33,806 nucleotides of DNA. Origin: Ophiosphaerella korrae (Eukaryota > Ascomycota > Dothideomycetes > Pleosporales > Phaeosphaeriaceae). The notes beneath the pieces are model-generated. The model was not told the DNA's origin, made no database searches, and saw only the letters and a program-made list of their open reading frames with translations. Location: positions 1 through 33,806 of the forward strand of contig JALNQF010000407.1 of the NCBI GenBank assembly GCA_028456385.1, written 5' to 3'. Each line of letters starts with the position of its first letter. Position 1 is the first letter of the stretch. A program made the position numbers and the translations under genes. Shown piece by piece: positions 10,790-20,852 of the stretch.

Positions 10790-11342
10790 TATATCCTAAA
10801 GGTAAAATAATTAGTAATAGAAATACTACAAGAATATATAGAATACTATATAAATAAGTATAGTAGATATATACTATATAGAATATTATAACTAGTTAAA
10901 GTACTAGAATAACTTTAAAAAGTTATTATAATAGACTTTATTATAAAACTACTAAAGTCTAAATACTTAATATTAAGAATTAAATATAATAAAATCTTAA
11001 TAATAGTAGATAAGCTTATAAAATACTTATACTTTAGACTATATAGAGAAAAAATTAAAATAGAAGTAATTATATACTAAGTTTTAAGAACTATAATTAG
11101 CTAATATAAACTTTTAGATAAGATTATTATAGATAAAGATATAAGATTTATATTAATACTATAGGAAATAATAATAGTATAATTAGGAGTTAAATATATA
11201 ATATTAATAGTATATTATCTATAAATATATAGATAATTAGAATATATAAACTATATAGTAGAATAATACTTAAGATATTACTTTAACTATAACTAGAATA
11301 ATTAGGTATAATTACTACCTATAGTATAGTTAATATATAATA

Positions 11343-11746
11343 TATTATAGACGTAATAAGAGAAATTAAGATAGAGCTAATTAACTCTAACTTAGACGCT
11401 AATATAATATAAGAAGAGTAAAGTACTAACTTATAAGATAATAAGCTTAATTAGGAAGCTAATTATAACCTAAATACGTAATAAATTTATAAATTCGCGA
11501 TCTTAGTAAATAAAAAGTTATAAAGTACTAAGAAGACGCTAAATATATAGTTAGTAGTAATATATATTATTAGAATAGTATTAGTAATTTAATTATTAAT
11601 AATAAGTAATAATATTTAGATATTATAAAACACTTTCTATTATTTATAGCCTATTATAGATTATAATATATACTTTTATTGTTACTTTCTAATTTACTAA
11701 TAACTCTAGTAGTTACTTATAGTTAATAATAGGAGACCCTATTATA
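11343..11746 (+). repeat. 5' LTR of element B (404 bp)
   Basis: Begins TATTATAGACGTAATAAG and ends AGACCCTATTATA. Aligns end to end with the 3' copy at 17874-18277. Differences are mainly C/T and G/A, including cgcgatc here against tataatc in the 3' copy. It lacks the 31-bp palindromic units found in the LTRs of A and C. Confidence 0.93.
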
Positions 11747-11780
11747 CTTTACTAATTTAGTTATTAGAAGAAGTAAAGCG
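11747..11780 (+). promoter_or_regulatory. Conserved post-LTR block, candidate primer-binding site (B)
   Basis: The block starting ctttactaatttagttatta directly follows the 5' LTR. It recurs after the 5' LTR in E (23430 onward) and, reversed, in A (9856-9889). Reverse transcription priming should occur here. It does not resemble the common TGG-starting tRNA-complementary sites, though RIP may have hidden one. Confidence 0.4.
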
Positions 11781-12960
11781 TAAGTAGTGTATAGTCTAAG
11801 CTAATATAATAGTAGAAAGTTTAACTAAAAAAGGAGCTAAAGTACTCCTAAGTAGTTATAAGTTTAATAATATAGTATAGAAAGTAATTAAAGACTACCT
11901 AAATAACTTAATCTTAGAAAAAGAAGATATAAAACTAGTAATTAAAGCCCTAAAAATATAGAATAAAGAACTCTAAGACTATATAAAATAAAATAAGGTA
12001 TAAATTAAAGCTATTATAGTAAGATATAACTAAATAGAATAAATTACCTAGAGACTAGAAATAAGTATAATAAAGAAACTACCTAAAATACTTATACTTA
12101 AGAAGTTTAATAGAATAAGAGAAAGACTAAAACTTTTTATAGTATTAGTATAACTTTAGATTAATATATAAGTACTATACTTTAATAGAAAAGATAAAAA
12201 GGTAATATATATTAGAATATATCTTAAAGAAGATATAATAAGATAGTTTAAACCTTACTAGATAAACTATATAATATATATACTAAGAATATAAAAAGAT
12301 AAAATAAAAGCTATCTTTATAAGTTATAAATACTTTACTAGATAAATAAGAGTAGTATTTAAAAATATAGATATTACCTAATAAGCTAAAGAGAAGCTTA
12401 AAAGGCTTATATAGAATAAGAGTATTCTAAAATATATATTATAGTTTAAGTAACTATTATAAAATATAGAATAAAATAAGTTAGCTTTAATATTATATTT
12501 TAAATAAGGCTTTAATTTAAAAATCTAATATAAAATAATTTATATAGAGAAACTAAGAATACTAGAAGCTATAAAATAAGAGGTAATATAAATTAATAAT
12601 AATCTTTAAGAATAGAAAAAGAATAAGTATAGAAGATAACTTAGGAATTAAGACGCTAGAGACTTTATAGTCCTTAATACTAATAAAGATAGAAAGAAAA
12701 AGAAGAATAAAGACTTTATATACTTTAGTTATAGTAAGAAAAGCTACTATATAAAGAACTATAATTCTAAGTAAAAAAGAGATATAGTATACTATAAATA
12801 TAAGAAACTAAAATACTTTATAAAAGATTATAAAAGTAAAGACTATAAGAAAAATAAAGAAGCTTAGTTAAAATTAACTAAGAATAAAAAGGAAGTACTA
12901 AAAGTATAAGCTAAAGCCTAAGAAAAAGTAGCTAGAAGTAGAGAAATATAATACGTAATA
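11781..12960 (+). pseudogene. gag of element B (RIP-inactivated)
   Basis: Encodes the former Gag (capsid and nucleocapsid). After an N-terminal region up to about 12060, the capsid segment (about 12070-12560) aligns with E, where the typical retrotransposon Gag pattern is clearer. Two CCHC knuckles follow at 12721-12762 and 12790-12831. Both keep the x2-x4-x4 spacing, but the Cys and His positions read Tyr (Y-F-S-Y-S-K-K-S-Y-Y-I-K-N-Y and Y-Y-K-Y-K-K-L-K-Y-F-I-K-D-Y). The repeat ataagtata at 12061 and 12623 is where element A suffered its deletion. The start codon is not determinable, because ATG has been lost. Confidence 0.8.
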
Positions 12961-15900
12961 CTTAATAAGACTTTTTATTACAATAATAACTACTATATAT
13001 ATCTTTCTAGTAAGTAGAAAGTAAGATAGTTCTTATAGAAAAATAGAGTAGTAGTAATAAAAGAAAGTAGAACCTAAGTATAGCTTAAAGAAATTAAACG
13101 TATAATAGACTTACTAATAGAAGATTTAGAAGGAGAAGAGCTCTAGATACTATTAATCTAGGCTAAAGAACTAGTACTAGATAAAGAGACTAATATAGTC
13201 TCTTCTAAAAGACTATAAAGAGATAAGAAATAAGTTAGTATAAAAAGTATAAAGTATACCTAGCTAGATATATATAGCTATAATAGCTATATAATTATAA
13301 ATATAAAAGAATAAAATAAATACTAGAAGTTTATTTAAAAATACTTACTAGTTATAAGTATAGAGAAAGCGTATAAAGACTAAAAAGAATATAATTCTAA
13401 AGAAACTAAGTTTATAATATTCTAATAATAAATAGAATAATATATAGTTATAGTAAGAAGAATACTTATATAAAAAGAATAGTAGTTCTTTACTAGAAAA
13501 ATAAATAAATTAATAAAGCCTATATACTATATATACTAATAGTATACTATATCCTAGTAATAGTAAGACCTAGAAAAGATAAATACTAGGAAAAGGATAA
13601 TAAAACAATAAATCTAGAATATCTAGTATATACTAAGATATTATAGATATTATATTTAAATATAAACTACTTTATATATAGAGAATCTAAAGTACGTAAT
13701 TATATATAGCTAATAAAAAGAAAAGAATATAACTATATAAAAGTAATTATTAAGAAAGATATTCTAAGATAAGAAATAATTAGAATACTTAATAAAGTAT
13801 ATATAGTAATTAGACTAGAACTAAAATTATTAAAAGAATATATCTAAAAAAGACTATAGTATAAATATATATATATAATAAATATTTAAAATATAAGAAC
13901 TATAAGAATAAAGTAAAGTAGTAGCTCTAGAAGAATAAATAATTTAGAGAAAGACCTAAATATAAAAAGCTAGAAAGTATAATAGGCCTATATATTATAA
14001 AAATAGTTATATATTAAGAAAGAAGAGTATAAGTTATAATAGATAGTAGAGCTATAAGGAACGTTATATCTAAGAAGTTTATAGAAATATAAGGAATAAG
14101 ATATATAATAAAGAAATACCCTTAATAACTTAGTATAATTAAAAGAAAACTATTCTAAAAACCTATTAGGTTTAAAATAGTACTTTCTATACTAAAACCA
14201 AAAGAGTTAGAAACTAAGAATATAGTTATAGATATAATAATAATTAATAATAAATAAGATATTTTATTAGATATACTATAGTTATAAATAACTAACCTAA
14301 GGATTAATAAGAGAATAGAAGAAGTTAACTACTCTAAGAAAAATATATTAAAAGCTAATATAAGTACTTATAAAGGAGAATTCCTAAAAGAATATAAGAA
14401 ATAAAAGAAATTACTTATTAAGCTAAAAGAGTACATTCTAGAATATTAACTATAGGATCTAGTAATAATTTAGAAGAAAGTAAAAACATAGGCTAGAGCC
14501 TAGTTTACTAAAAGATAGAAAAAGAATCTAAGATAAAGTAAATATATATTAAAAATATATAAAAGAAAAGATAGATATAAAAATCTTAATACTTAGTAGT
14601 ATATAGACTTATCTTTATAGATAAAAAGAGAATAAAAAAAAATAACTCTATATAGATTTTAGAAAAATAAATACAATTAAAGATAAAAACTAATACTTTT
14701 TACTATATATAGATAAAATACAAGATAAGCTATAAAAAGCTTAAATCTTTATAAAACTAGATATCTAAAACGCCTACTACTAGATTAGAATTAAGAAAAG
14801 TAATAAATAGAAAATAGTATTTAGAATATAATATAAACTATTTAAATATATAGTTATACTTTTTAGACTAATAAATATATTAGTAGTCTTTTAAGAAAGA
14901 ATTAATATAGTCCTAAGAGAATATTTAGATATATTTATATTTACTTACTTAGATAATATCCTTATATTCTTAAATATAAAAGAAGAATATAAATAATATA
15001 TATATAAAGTACTAGAAAAGCTAAGAGAAAGTAAGATATTCTTTAAATTAAAGAAATATATGTTCTATAAAAAAGAAATAGATTTCCTTAGATTTATTAT
15101 TAAACTAAGAAAAATATAGATTAACTCTAATAAAATTAAAGTAATCTAAGAATAGCTAATACTAAAAATCTTATAAGAAGTATAATAGTTTTATAGACTA
15201 GTAAACTTTTATAGAAAATTAATAGTAAAATAGTTTAAAATAATAAAGCTATTAATAAAACTTATAAAGAAGGATACGCTATTTAAGTAGACCTAGGAAT
15301 ATACTAAAGTATTTAACTAGATTAAATAAAAGTTTATAGAAAACCTAGTTATTAGAATATATAACCTAGATCTACTAGTAATAGTAAAAATAAACGTATT
15401 AAATTTAGTCTATAGAATAGTACTAATATAAGAAGACTAGTCTATAAAGTAAAAATACTTAGTTAAATACTTTTCTAAAAAAATAAAACTAGTAGAACTT
15501 AACTACTTAATTTATAATAAAGAAATACTAGTAATTTATAAAGTATTTAAGTAATAGAGAGTATACCTATAAAGAATAAAGTACTAAATAAAGGTCTATA
15601 TAAGCTATAAGAATCTTATAAGATTTATAATAAATAAGGACTTATTATAATACTATATAAGATAGTAAGAATATTTATCTATATTTAATCTTAAAATTAT
15701 ATATACTAAAGGTAAAGATAATTAATTTATAGATACTCTAAGTAGAAGACTAGACTTATAAGAAGAAGTAAATACTACTAGTATAGTTTTAGTTAAGAAT
15801 AAAGATAGTTATTTAGTCCTAAATATACTAAAAATAGTAGTAATACTTAAGAAAAAGAGTAGTAAGCTAGATAAATAAGTTTAGAAAAAAATAGAAAAAG

Positions 15901-17235
15901 CTTCTAAAGAAATAAAAAAACTAGAAATCTAAGAAAAACTTATAAAAGCTTATAGAAGAACGTATATTTTAAATAAAATATAAAAAGAATTTATATAATA
16001 ATTTTATAAACAACTAGTATATAGATACTAAGGTATTAATAAAATATTAGATAGACTACTATTAGACTACTATATTCTAAAAGTAAAATAGTTAGTAATA
16101 GAAGTACTATAAGACTATATAGAATATTATTAAAATAGGTATAGTAAATATATACTATATAAAATATTATAACTAGTTAAAGTACTAAAATAACTATAAA
16201 GAGTTATTATAATAGACTTTATTATAAAGTTACTTAAGTTAAAAGATTTAATATTAGAAATTAAATATAATAGAATCCTAATAATAGTAAATAAGCTTAT
16301 AAAGTATTTATACTTTAAGACTATATAAAGAGAAAAGTAGGATAGAAGTTACTATATACTAGGCTCTAGGAACTATAATTAGCTAGTATAGTATCTTAGA
16401 TAAAATTATTATAGATAGAAATATAAGATTTATATTAAAACTATAGAGAATAATTATAGTATAATTAGGAATTAATTATATAATATTAATAGTATACTAC
16501 TTATAGATAGATAAATAATTAGAATATATAAACTAGATAGTAGAATAATATCTAAGATACTATCTTAACTATAACTAGAATAATTAGGTATAGTTACTAC
16601 CTATAGTATAGTTAGTATATAATAGAGTAAAAATTATAGTAATAAAAGTATTACCTTTCTTTATAAACTATAGATTTAACTCTAATATATATAGAATACT
16701 AAGAAATATAGAATCTTAGACTCTAAGAAGAAAAAACTTTATAAATAGACTAAAAGAAATATATAACTAATTAAGATAAGATATAGAATTCTTATAAGAT
16801 TATATAGTAAAGTACTATAACTAAAGATATAAAAAGAAACTTTAATTTAAAAAAAGAGAAAAAGTATAGTTAGTATAAAGAAATATTAAAAGTAAGTAAT
16901 TAAATTTAAAATTAGACTATATTAAGATAAGACTATATAAAGTTAAGAAGAAAGTTATACTAGTTATATTTAAGTTAAGACTACTAAGTAAAATAAAGAT
17001 ATACCTAATATTCTATATAGTACTACTAGAAAAAGTACTATAAGACGTAAAACTACTAGTATATAAAGTAGATACGTATAAAGAATAAAAAGAATAGAAA
17101 GTTAAAAAAATCTTAGTATACTAGTTCTAAAATAGAAGAAACTACTACTTAGTAGAATAGATAAGTACTAATAAGAAAAGTTAACTATAAGAGGAAATAT
17201 AAAAACTAAAAAAGTTCTAAAGTTAAAACTCTCTA
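12961..17235 (+). pseudogene. pol of element B: PR, RT, RNase H, integrase, chromodomain
   Basis: Plus-strand pol. The protease active site at 14042-14056 reads D-S-R-A-I with the catalytic Asp kept (family D-S/T-G-A). The RT block L-D-I-*-N-A-Y-Y is at about 14755-14780, and Y-L-D-N at 14946-14957 has the last Asp of YLDD changed to Asn. RNase H follows to about 15780. The integrase zinc-binding region is at about 15956-16130, then the catalytic core. After the core, a basic stretch and a chromodomain-like segment (about 17070-17230, with R-N-Y-Y-L-V-E and a former Trp now TAG) end the protein, which places it among chromoviruses. The chromodomain would guide integration to marked chromatin. 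Numerous TAA/TAG; inactive. Confidence 0.85.
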
Positions 17236-17239
17236 GGCT

Positions 17240-17524
17240 ACTTTATAGTAAATTAAGAAAATTAATACTACTACTACTAGATAAAAACGTAATAAGAACG
17301 CTTAATATAATAGGAGCTAGAGTAGCCTCTACTATATTATCTAGATCTAACTTAGCTTCTAAGGTATAAGACTATTTAGATAATTTAGTATTATTATAAG
17401 CTTTTATTTTATAAAAATACTTAATATAAGAATAAAGCTTTACTAGCTTTTAAAAAGTTAGCTTATATTTAGCTTTAGCTATAGTAAGCTATAATAATAA
17501 TTTCTTTTAAGCTCTATTAATAGC
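17240..17524 (-). pseudogene. Antisense ORF Y of element B
   Basis: Minus strand, +1 frame relative to ORF X. Reads A-I-N-R-A, then I-A-K-A-K-Y-K-L, F-Y-K-I-K-A-Y-N-N, L-E-A-K-L-D-L-D and A-T-L-A-P-I-I-L, then a serine run and I-N-F-L. Only four TAA/TAG occur before the terminal TAA, all consistent with lost Gln codons. It ends just where the complementary strand encodes the chromodomain end. Function unknown. Confidence 0.6.
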
Positions 17525-17833
17525 TTACTTTATATAACTTAGTAGAAAGATACTATATAGAAATTAAATACTTATACTCTATAAGTAAAATACGAGAAGA
17601 AATATAGTTATACTAAATATTAGTAAGAATATATTTATTATAATATTTACTATCCTTTAAAGATATAAGATATAAGAGACTTAATAACTTATAATAATAA
17701 TAAAGAAATATCTTAACTTTATTATAAATAAAATAAGCTATAAAGAGAAGTTTATTATACTAGAAATAAGATAGTATAGAGAGTAATAAGGAACTAGAAA
17801 TTAATAAAGAAATAAGATAAATAACTTTAGCTC
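17510..17833 (-). pseudogene. Antisense ORF X of element B
   Basis: Minus strand, opposite to gag-pol. Starts around A-K-V-I at 17833 and runs with about six stops, all TAA/TAG, through L-L-I-S-S-S-L-L-L-S-I and I-S-S-R-I-L-L-I-E-Y-K. Homologous to ORF X of A, C, E and F in the same frame. No family recognised. Confidence 0.5.
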
Positions 17834-17859
17834 TAAGATAAGAAAATAGAAGCTTACCT

Positions 17860-17873
17860 AAAAAGAGAGATAG
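17860..17873 (+). promoter_or_regulatory. Polypurine tract of element B
   Basis: aaaaagagagatag abuts the 3' LTR start at 17874 and would prime plus-strand DNA synthesis. Equivalent tracts occur in D (19521-19534), E (29536-29549) and, reversed, C (20168-20180) and F (33245-33258). Confidence 0.8.
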
Positions 17874-18277
17874 TATTAAAGATATAACAAGAGAAATTAG
17901 GATAGAGCTAATTAACTTTAACTTAGACGCTAATATAATATAAGAAGAGTAGAGTACTAACTTATAAGATAATAAGCTTAATTAAGAAGCTAATTATAAC
18001 CTAGATTTGTAATAAATTTATAAATTTATAATCTTAGTAAATATAAAGTTATAAAGTACTAGGAAGATACTAAATATATAGTTAGTAGAAATATATATTA
18101 TTAGGATAGTATTTGTAATTTAATTATTAACTAAAAGTAATAATATTTAGATATTATAAAATACTTTCTATTATTTATAGCCTATTATAGATTATAATAT
18201 ATACTTTTATTATTACTTTTTAATTTACTAATAACTTTAGTAGTTACTTATAGTTAATAACAAGAGTCCCTATTATA
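17874..18277 (+). repeat. 3' LTR of element B (404 bp)
   Basis: Same length and ends as the 5' copy (TATTAAAGATATAACAAG to GTCCCTATTATA). The equal length with scattered transitions indicates independent RIP after insertion, not truncation. Confidence 0.93.
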
Positions 18278-19534
18278 AAATAGCGTAAAAAATATAGTAA
18301 TAAAAGTATTACTCTTCTTTATAAACTATAGATTTAACTTAAATATATATAGAATACTAAGAAATATAGAATCTTAGTCTCTAAGAAAAGATAACTTTAC
18401 TAATAGACCTAAAGAAATATATAATTAATTAAGATATAATATAGAGTTCTTATATAACTAGATAGTAAAATACTATAATAAGAAATATATAGAGAGACTC
18501 TAATTTAAAGAAAAAGAAATAGTATAGTTACTATAAAGAAATATTAAGAGTAAATAATTAAGCTTAAAACTAGATTATATTAAGATAAGACTATATAAAG
18601 TAAAGAAGAAAGTTATACTAGTTATATTTAAACTAAAGCTACTAAATAAAATAAAGATATACCTAATATTCTATATAGTATTACTAGAAAAAGTACTATA
18701 AAACGTAAAACTAATAGTATATAAAGTAGATATATATAGAGAATAAAAAGAATAAAAAGTTAAAAAAATTCTATAATACTAATTCTATAATAGTAGAAAT
18801 TATTACTTAGTAAAATAGATAAGTAAGAATAAAAGAAAGTATCTATAAAAAAATATATAAGAACTAGAAGATAACTTTAACTACTCTAAGAAACTAAAAG
18901 AGTTCTAAAATTAAAATCTTCTAGAATACCTAGTAGTAAACTAAGAAAGTTTATATTATTACTACTAGATAAAAAGATAATAGAAGTACTTAATAAAGTA
19001 AAAGCTAGAGTAGTCTTTATAGTATTATTTAAATCTAACTTATCTTCTAATATATAAAACTATTTAGATAACCTAGTATTATTATAAGCTTTTATTTTAT
19101 AAAAATACTTTATATAAGAATAAAGCTTTACTAGCTTATAAAGAGTTAACTTATACTTAGCTTTAGCTATAGTAAGCTATATTAATAGTTTTTCTTAAGC
19201 TCTATTAATAGCTTACTCTATATAACTTAGTAGAAAGAAACTATATAGAAATTAAATACTTATACATAGTAAGTAAAATATTAGAAGAGATATATTTATT
19301 ATAATATTTACTATTCTTTAAAGATATAAGATATATAAAACCTTATAAATAATAATAATAATAAAAGAATATTTTAACTCTATTATAAATAATATAAGCT
19401 ACTAAAAAGAGTTTATTATATTAAGAACGTAATAATATAAAGAGTAATAAAGAGTTAGTAATTAATAAAGAAACTAGATAGAAAAATTTAGTCCTAGTAT
19501 AAAGAAATAAAAACTTACCTAAAAGAAGAGATAG
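18278..19534 (+). pseudogene. Element D, right piece: integrase end, chromodomain, antisense ORFs, PPT
   Basis: Continues the D integrase broken at 11342. The first bases (aaatagcgtaaa) rejoin the frame seen unbroken in E at about 28298. It then holds the integrase C-terminal region and a chromodomain-like segment at about 18750-18910, with R-N-Y-Y-L-V-K. About 18960-19500 is the reversed antisense ORF X/Y region, matching B 17240-17833. The polypurine tract aaaagaagagatag is at 19521-19534. All frames are interrupted. Confidence 0.8.
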
Positions 19535-19708
19535 TATTATAGTAGTAATAAGAGAAATTAAGATAGAACTAATTAGTCTAGGCTTAGTTACTAATAAAGT
19601 ATAAGACGAGTAAAGTAATAACTTATAAGATAATAAGCTTAATTAGGTATCTAACTATAATATAGATATATAATAAATTTATAAATTTATAATCTTAGTA
19701 AATATAAA
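19535..19708 (+). repeat. 3' LTR fragment of element D, cut by element C
   Basis: Begins TATTATAGTAGTAATAAGAG and follows the B-type LTR core (aaatttataatcttagtaaatataaa). It stops at 19708, where the LTR of C starts. The rest of the D LTR should lie beyond element C, outside the window to the right. Confidence 0.85.
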
Positions 19709-20167
19709 TATAATAGGGTTACTAGAGTCGACTTTTTAATAACTTATTAGAGTATTAGTAGATTAAGAGTTAATAACAAAAGCTTATATTATAAATAGTA
19801 ATAACTATAAATAATAGTTAATTTATATATATAATATTAAGTATTAGTATTCTAGGTTAGAGATTAGATTACTAATATTATCCTAATAATACGTATCCTA
19901 TTAACTATATACTTATACTAATCTATTTATATAATACTATAGATTACTACTAATTTATTTATACGTAACTATAGATTACCTTAATCTATTTATACGTTAT
20001 TATAGATTACTTTAATCTATTTATACGTAATTATAGATTACTACTATATATCCTAGTTATAAGTAGCTTCCTAGTTAAAGTTATTACTCTACTTGTCTTA
20101 TACTTTATTAGTATCTAAGTTAGGATTAATTAGTTCTATCTTAATTTCTCTTGTTACGCCTATAATA
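19709..20167 (-). repeat. 3' LTR of element C (459 bp)
   Basis: In element sense it runs from TATTATAGGCGTAACAAGAG (at 20167) to GTAACCCTATTATA (at 19709). It is the A subtype, with four ~31-bp palindromic tandem units in the core, one more than A. The last ~60 bp contain gtcgac-bearing sequence not seen in A or B. Confidence 0.88.
19919..20043. repeat. ~31-bp palindromic tandem repeat, 4 units, in LTR of C
   Basis: The units start at 19919, 19951, 19982 and 20013 (spacing 32, 31, 31). Each runs from taatctat or taatttat to atagatta around a tacgta-like centre, making an imperfect palindrome. Confidence 0.85.
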
Positions 20168-20180
20168 CTATCTCCCTTTC
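20168..20180 (-). promoter_or_regulatory. Polypurine tract of element C
   Basis: ctatctccctttc on the plus strand is a purine run (gaaagggagatag) on the element strand, touching the 3' LTR. It keeps GGG, which A-rich copies elsewhere have lost. Confidence 0.75.
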
Positions 20181-20212
20181 TAAGTTAGTCTTAGTTTATT
20201 TACTCTAGGGCT

Positions 20213-20540
20213 AAAGTTATTAATCTAGTTTCTTTATTAATATTAAGTTCCTTATCTTTTCTTATACTTACTAAGTCTACCCTTTATTATCTTTAGTTAG
20301 TAGATTATATATTATACTATAGTATTACTATATTCTCTTATTTTTATTATAAGTCCTTAAATCTCCTTATAGATTATATTTTTTTAATATATAGTAAGGG
20401 TTATAAAGCGTATATTTATACTAATACTTATTTATTTTATAATCTTTTTAGCGTATCTCTAGTAGAGTATAGGTTAATAATTCTTATTCTTATATCTATA
20501 CTTATTTATAATAGAGAAAGCTATTAACTATACTTAAGAT
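20213..20540 (+). pseudogene. Antisense ORF X of element C
   Basis: Plus strand, opposite to C gag-pol. Frame with K-V-I-N-L-V-S-L-L-I at the left and I-Y-T-N-T-Y-L-F-Y-N, then V-E-Y-R-L and N-R-E-S-Y at the right, aligning with A and E. Few TAA/TAG. Function unknown. Confidence 0.5.
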
Positions 20541-20852
20541 AAACTATCTAAATAGATTATAGAGGCTAAAAAGGAATATAACTAGATTCTAAGTATATAG
20601 GTAGAGAATTATACTTATTTAGTCTACTTTTATAAGATAAAAGCTTTAAATAATAAGAAGTCTATTATATAAGCTACTCTTATAGAATCTAAGCTTAATT
20701 TTAAAGCTATAGTAGAAGCTACTCTTACTCTTATTATATTAGGTATTCTTATTACTTCTCTATCTAGTAGTAGTAGTAGTATTAATTTTCTTAGTTTACT
20801 ATAAGGCGCTCTAAAAGGTTTTAACTTTAGAACTTTTCTAGTTTTTTAGAGT
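20520..20852 (+). pseudogene. Antisense ORF Y of element C
   Basis: The +1 frame after ORF X. It holds I-I-E-A-K-K-E-Y-N, V-Y-F-Y-K-I-K-A-L-N-N-K-K and E-A-T-L-T-L-I-I-L-G, then a run of serines (20771 onward) and F-L-S-L-L. TAA/TAG fall at likely former Gln positions. The Ser run is longer than in B. It reaches the complement of the chromodomain end. Confidence 0.55.

Larger units (their letters stand above)
10335..11342 (+). pseudogene. Element D, left piece: integrase remnant with MITE insert
   Basis: Plus-strand integrase of an older Ty3/gypsy copy, colinear with B 15956-16620. It starts at the right edge of the A LTR, runs through the zinc-binding region, is broken by the MITE-like insert at 10455-10789, and continues with the catalytic core. 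It stops at 11342, inside the codons preceding the segment that resumes at 18278, because element B inserted there. The joined site matches the unbroken sequence in E at about 28283-28300. Frames are full of TAA/TAG. Gag, protease and RT of D are not present in this window. Confidence 0.8.
11343..18277 (+). mobile_element. Element B: complete Ty3/gypsy retrotransposon, 6,935 bp
   Basis: A full-length plus-strand copy with two LTRs of equal length (404 bp), a polypurine tract just before the 3' LTR, gag-pol with a C-terminal chromodomain-like segment, and the antisense ORF region. It inserted into the integrase of element D. The flanking 5-mers are taata (11338-11342) and aaata (18278-18282), a target duplication with one mismatch. 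Every frame has been interrupted by RIP, so it cannot encode active proteins. Confidence 0.92.
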
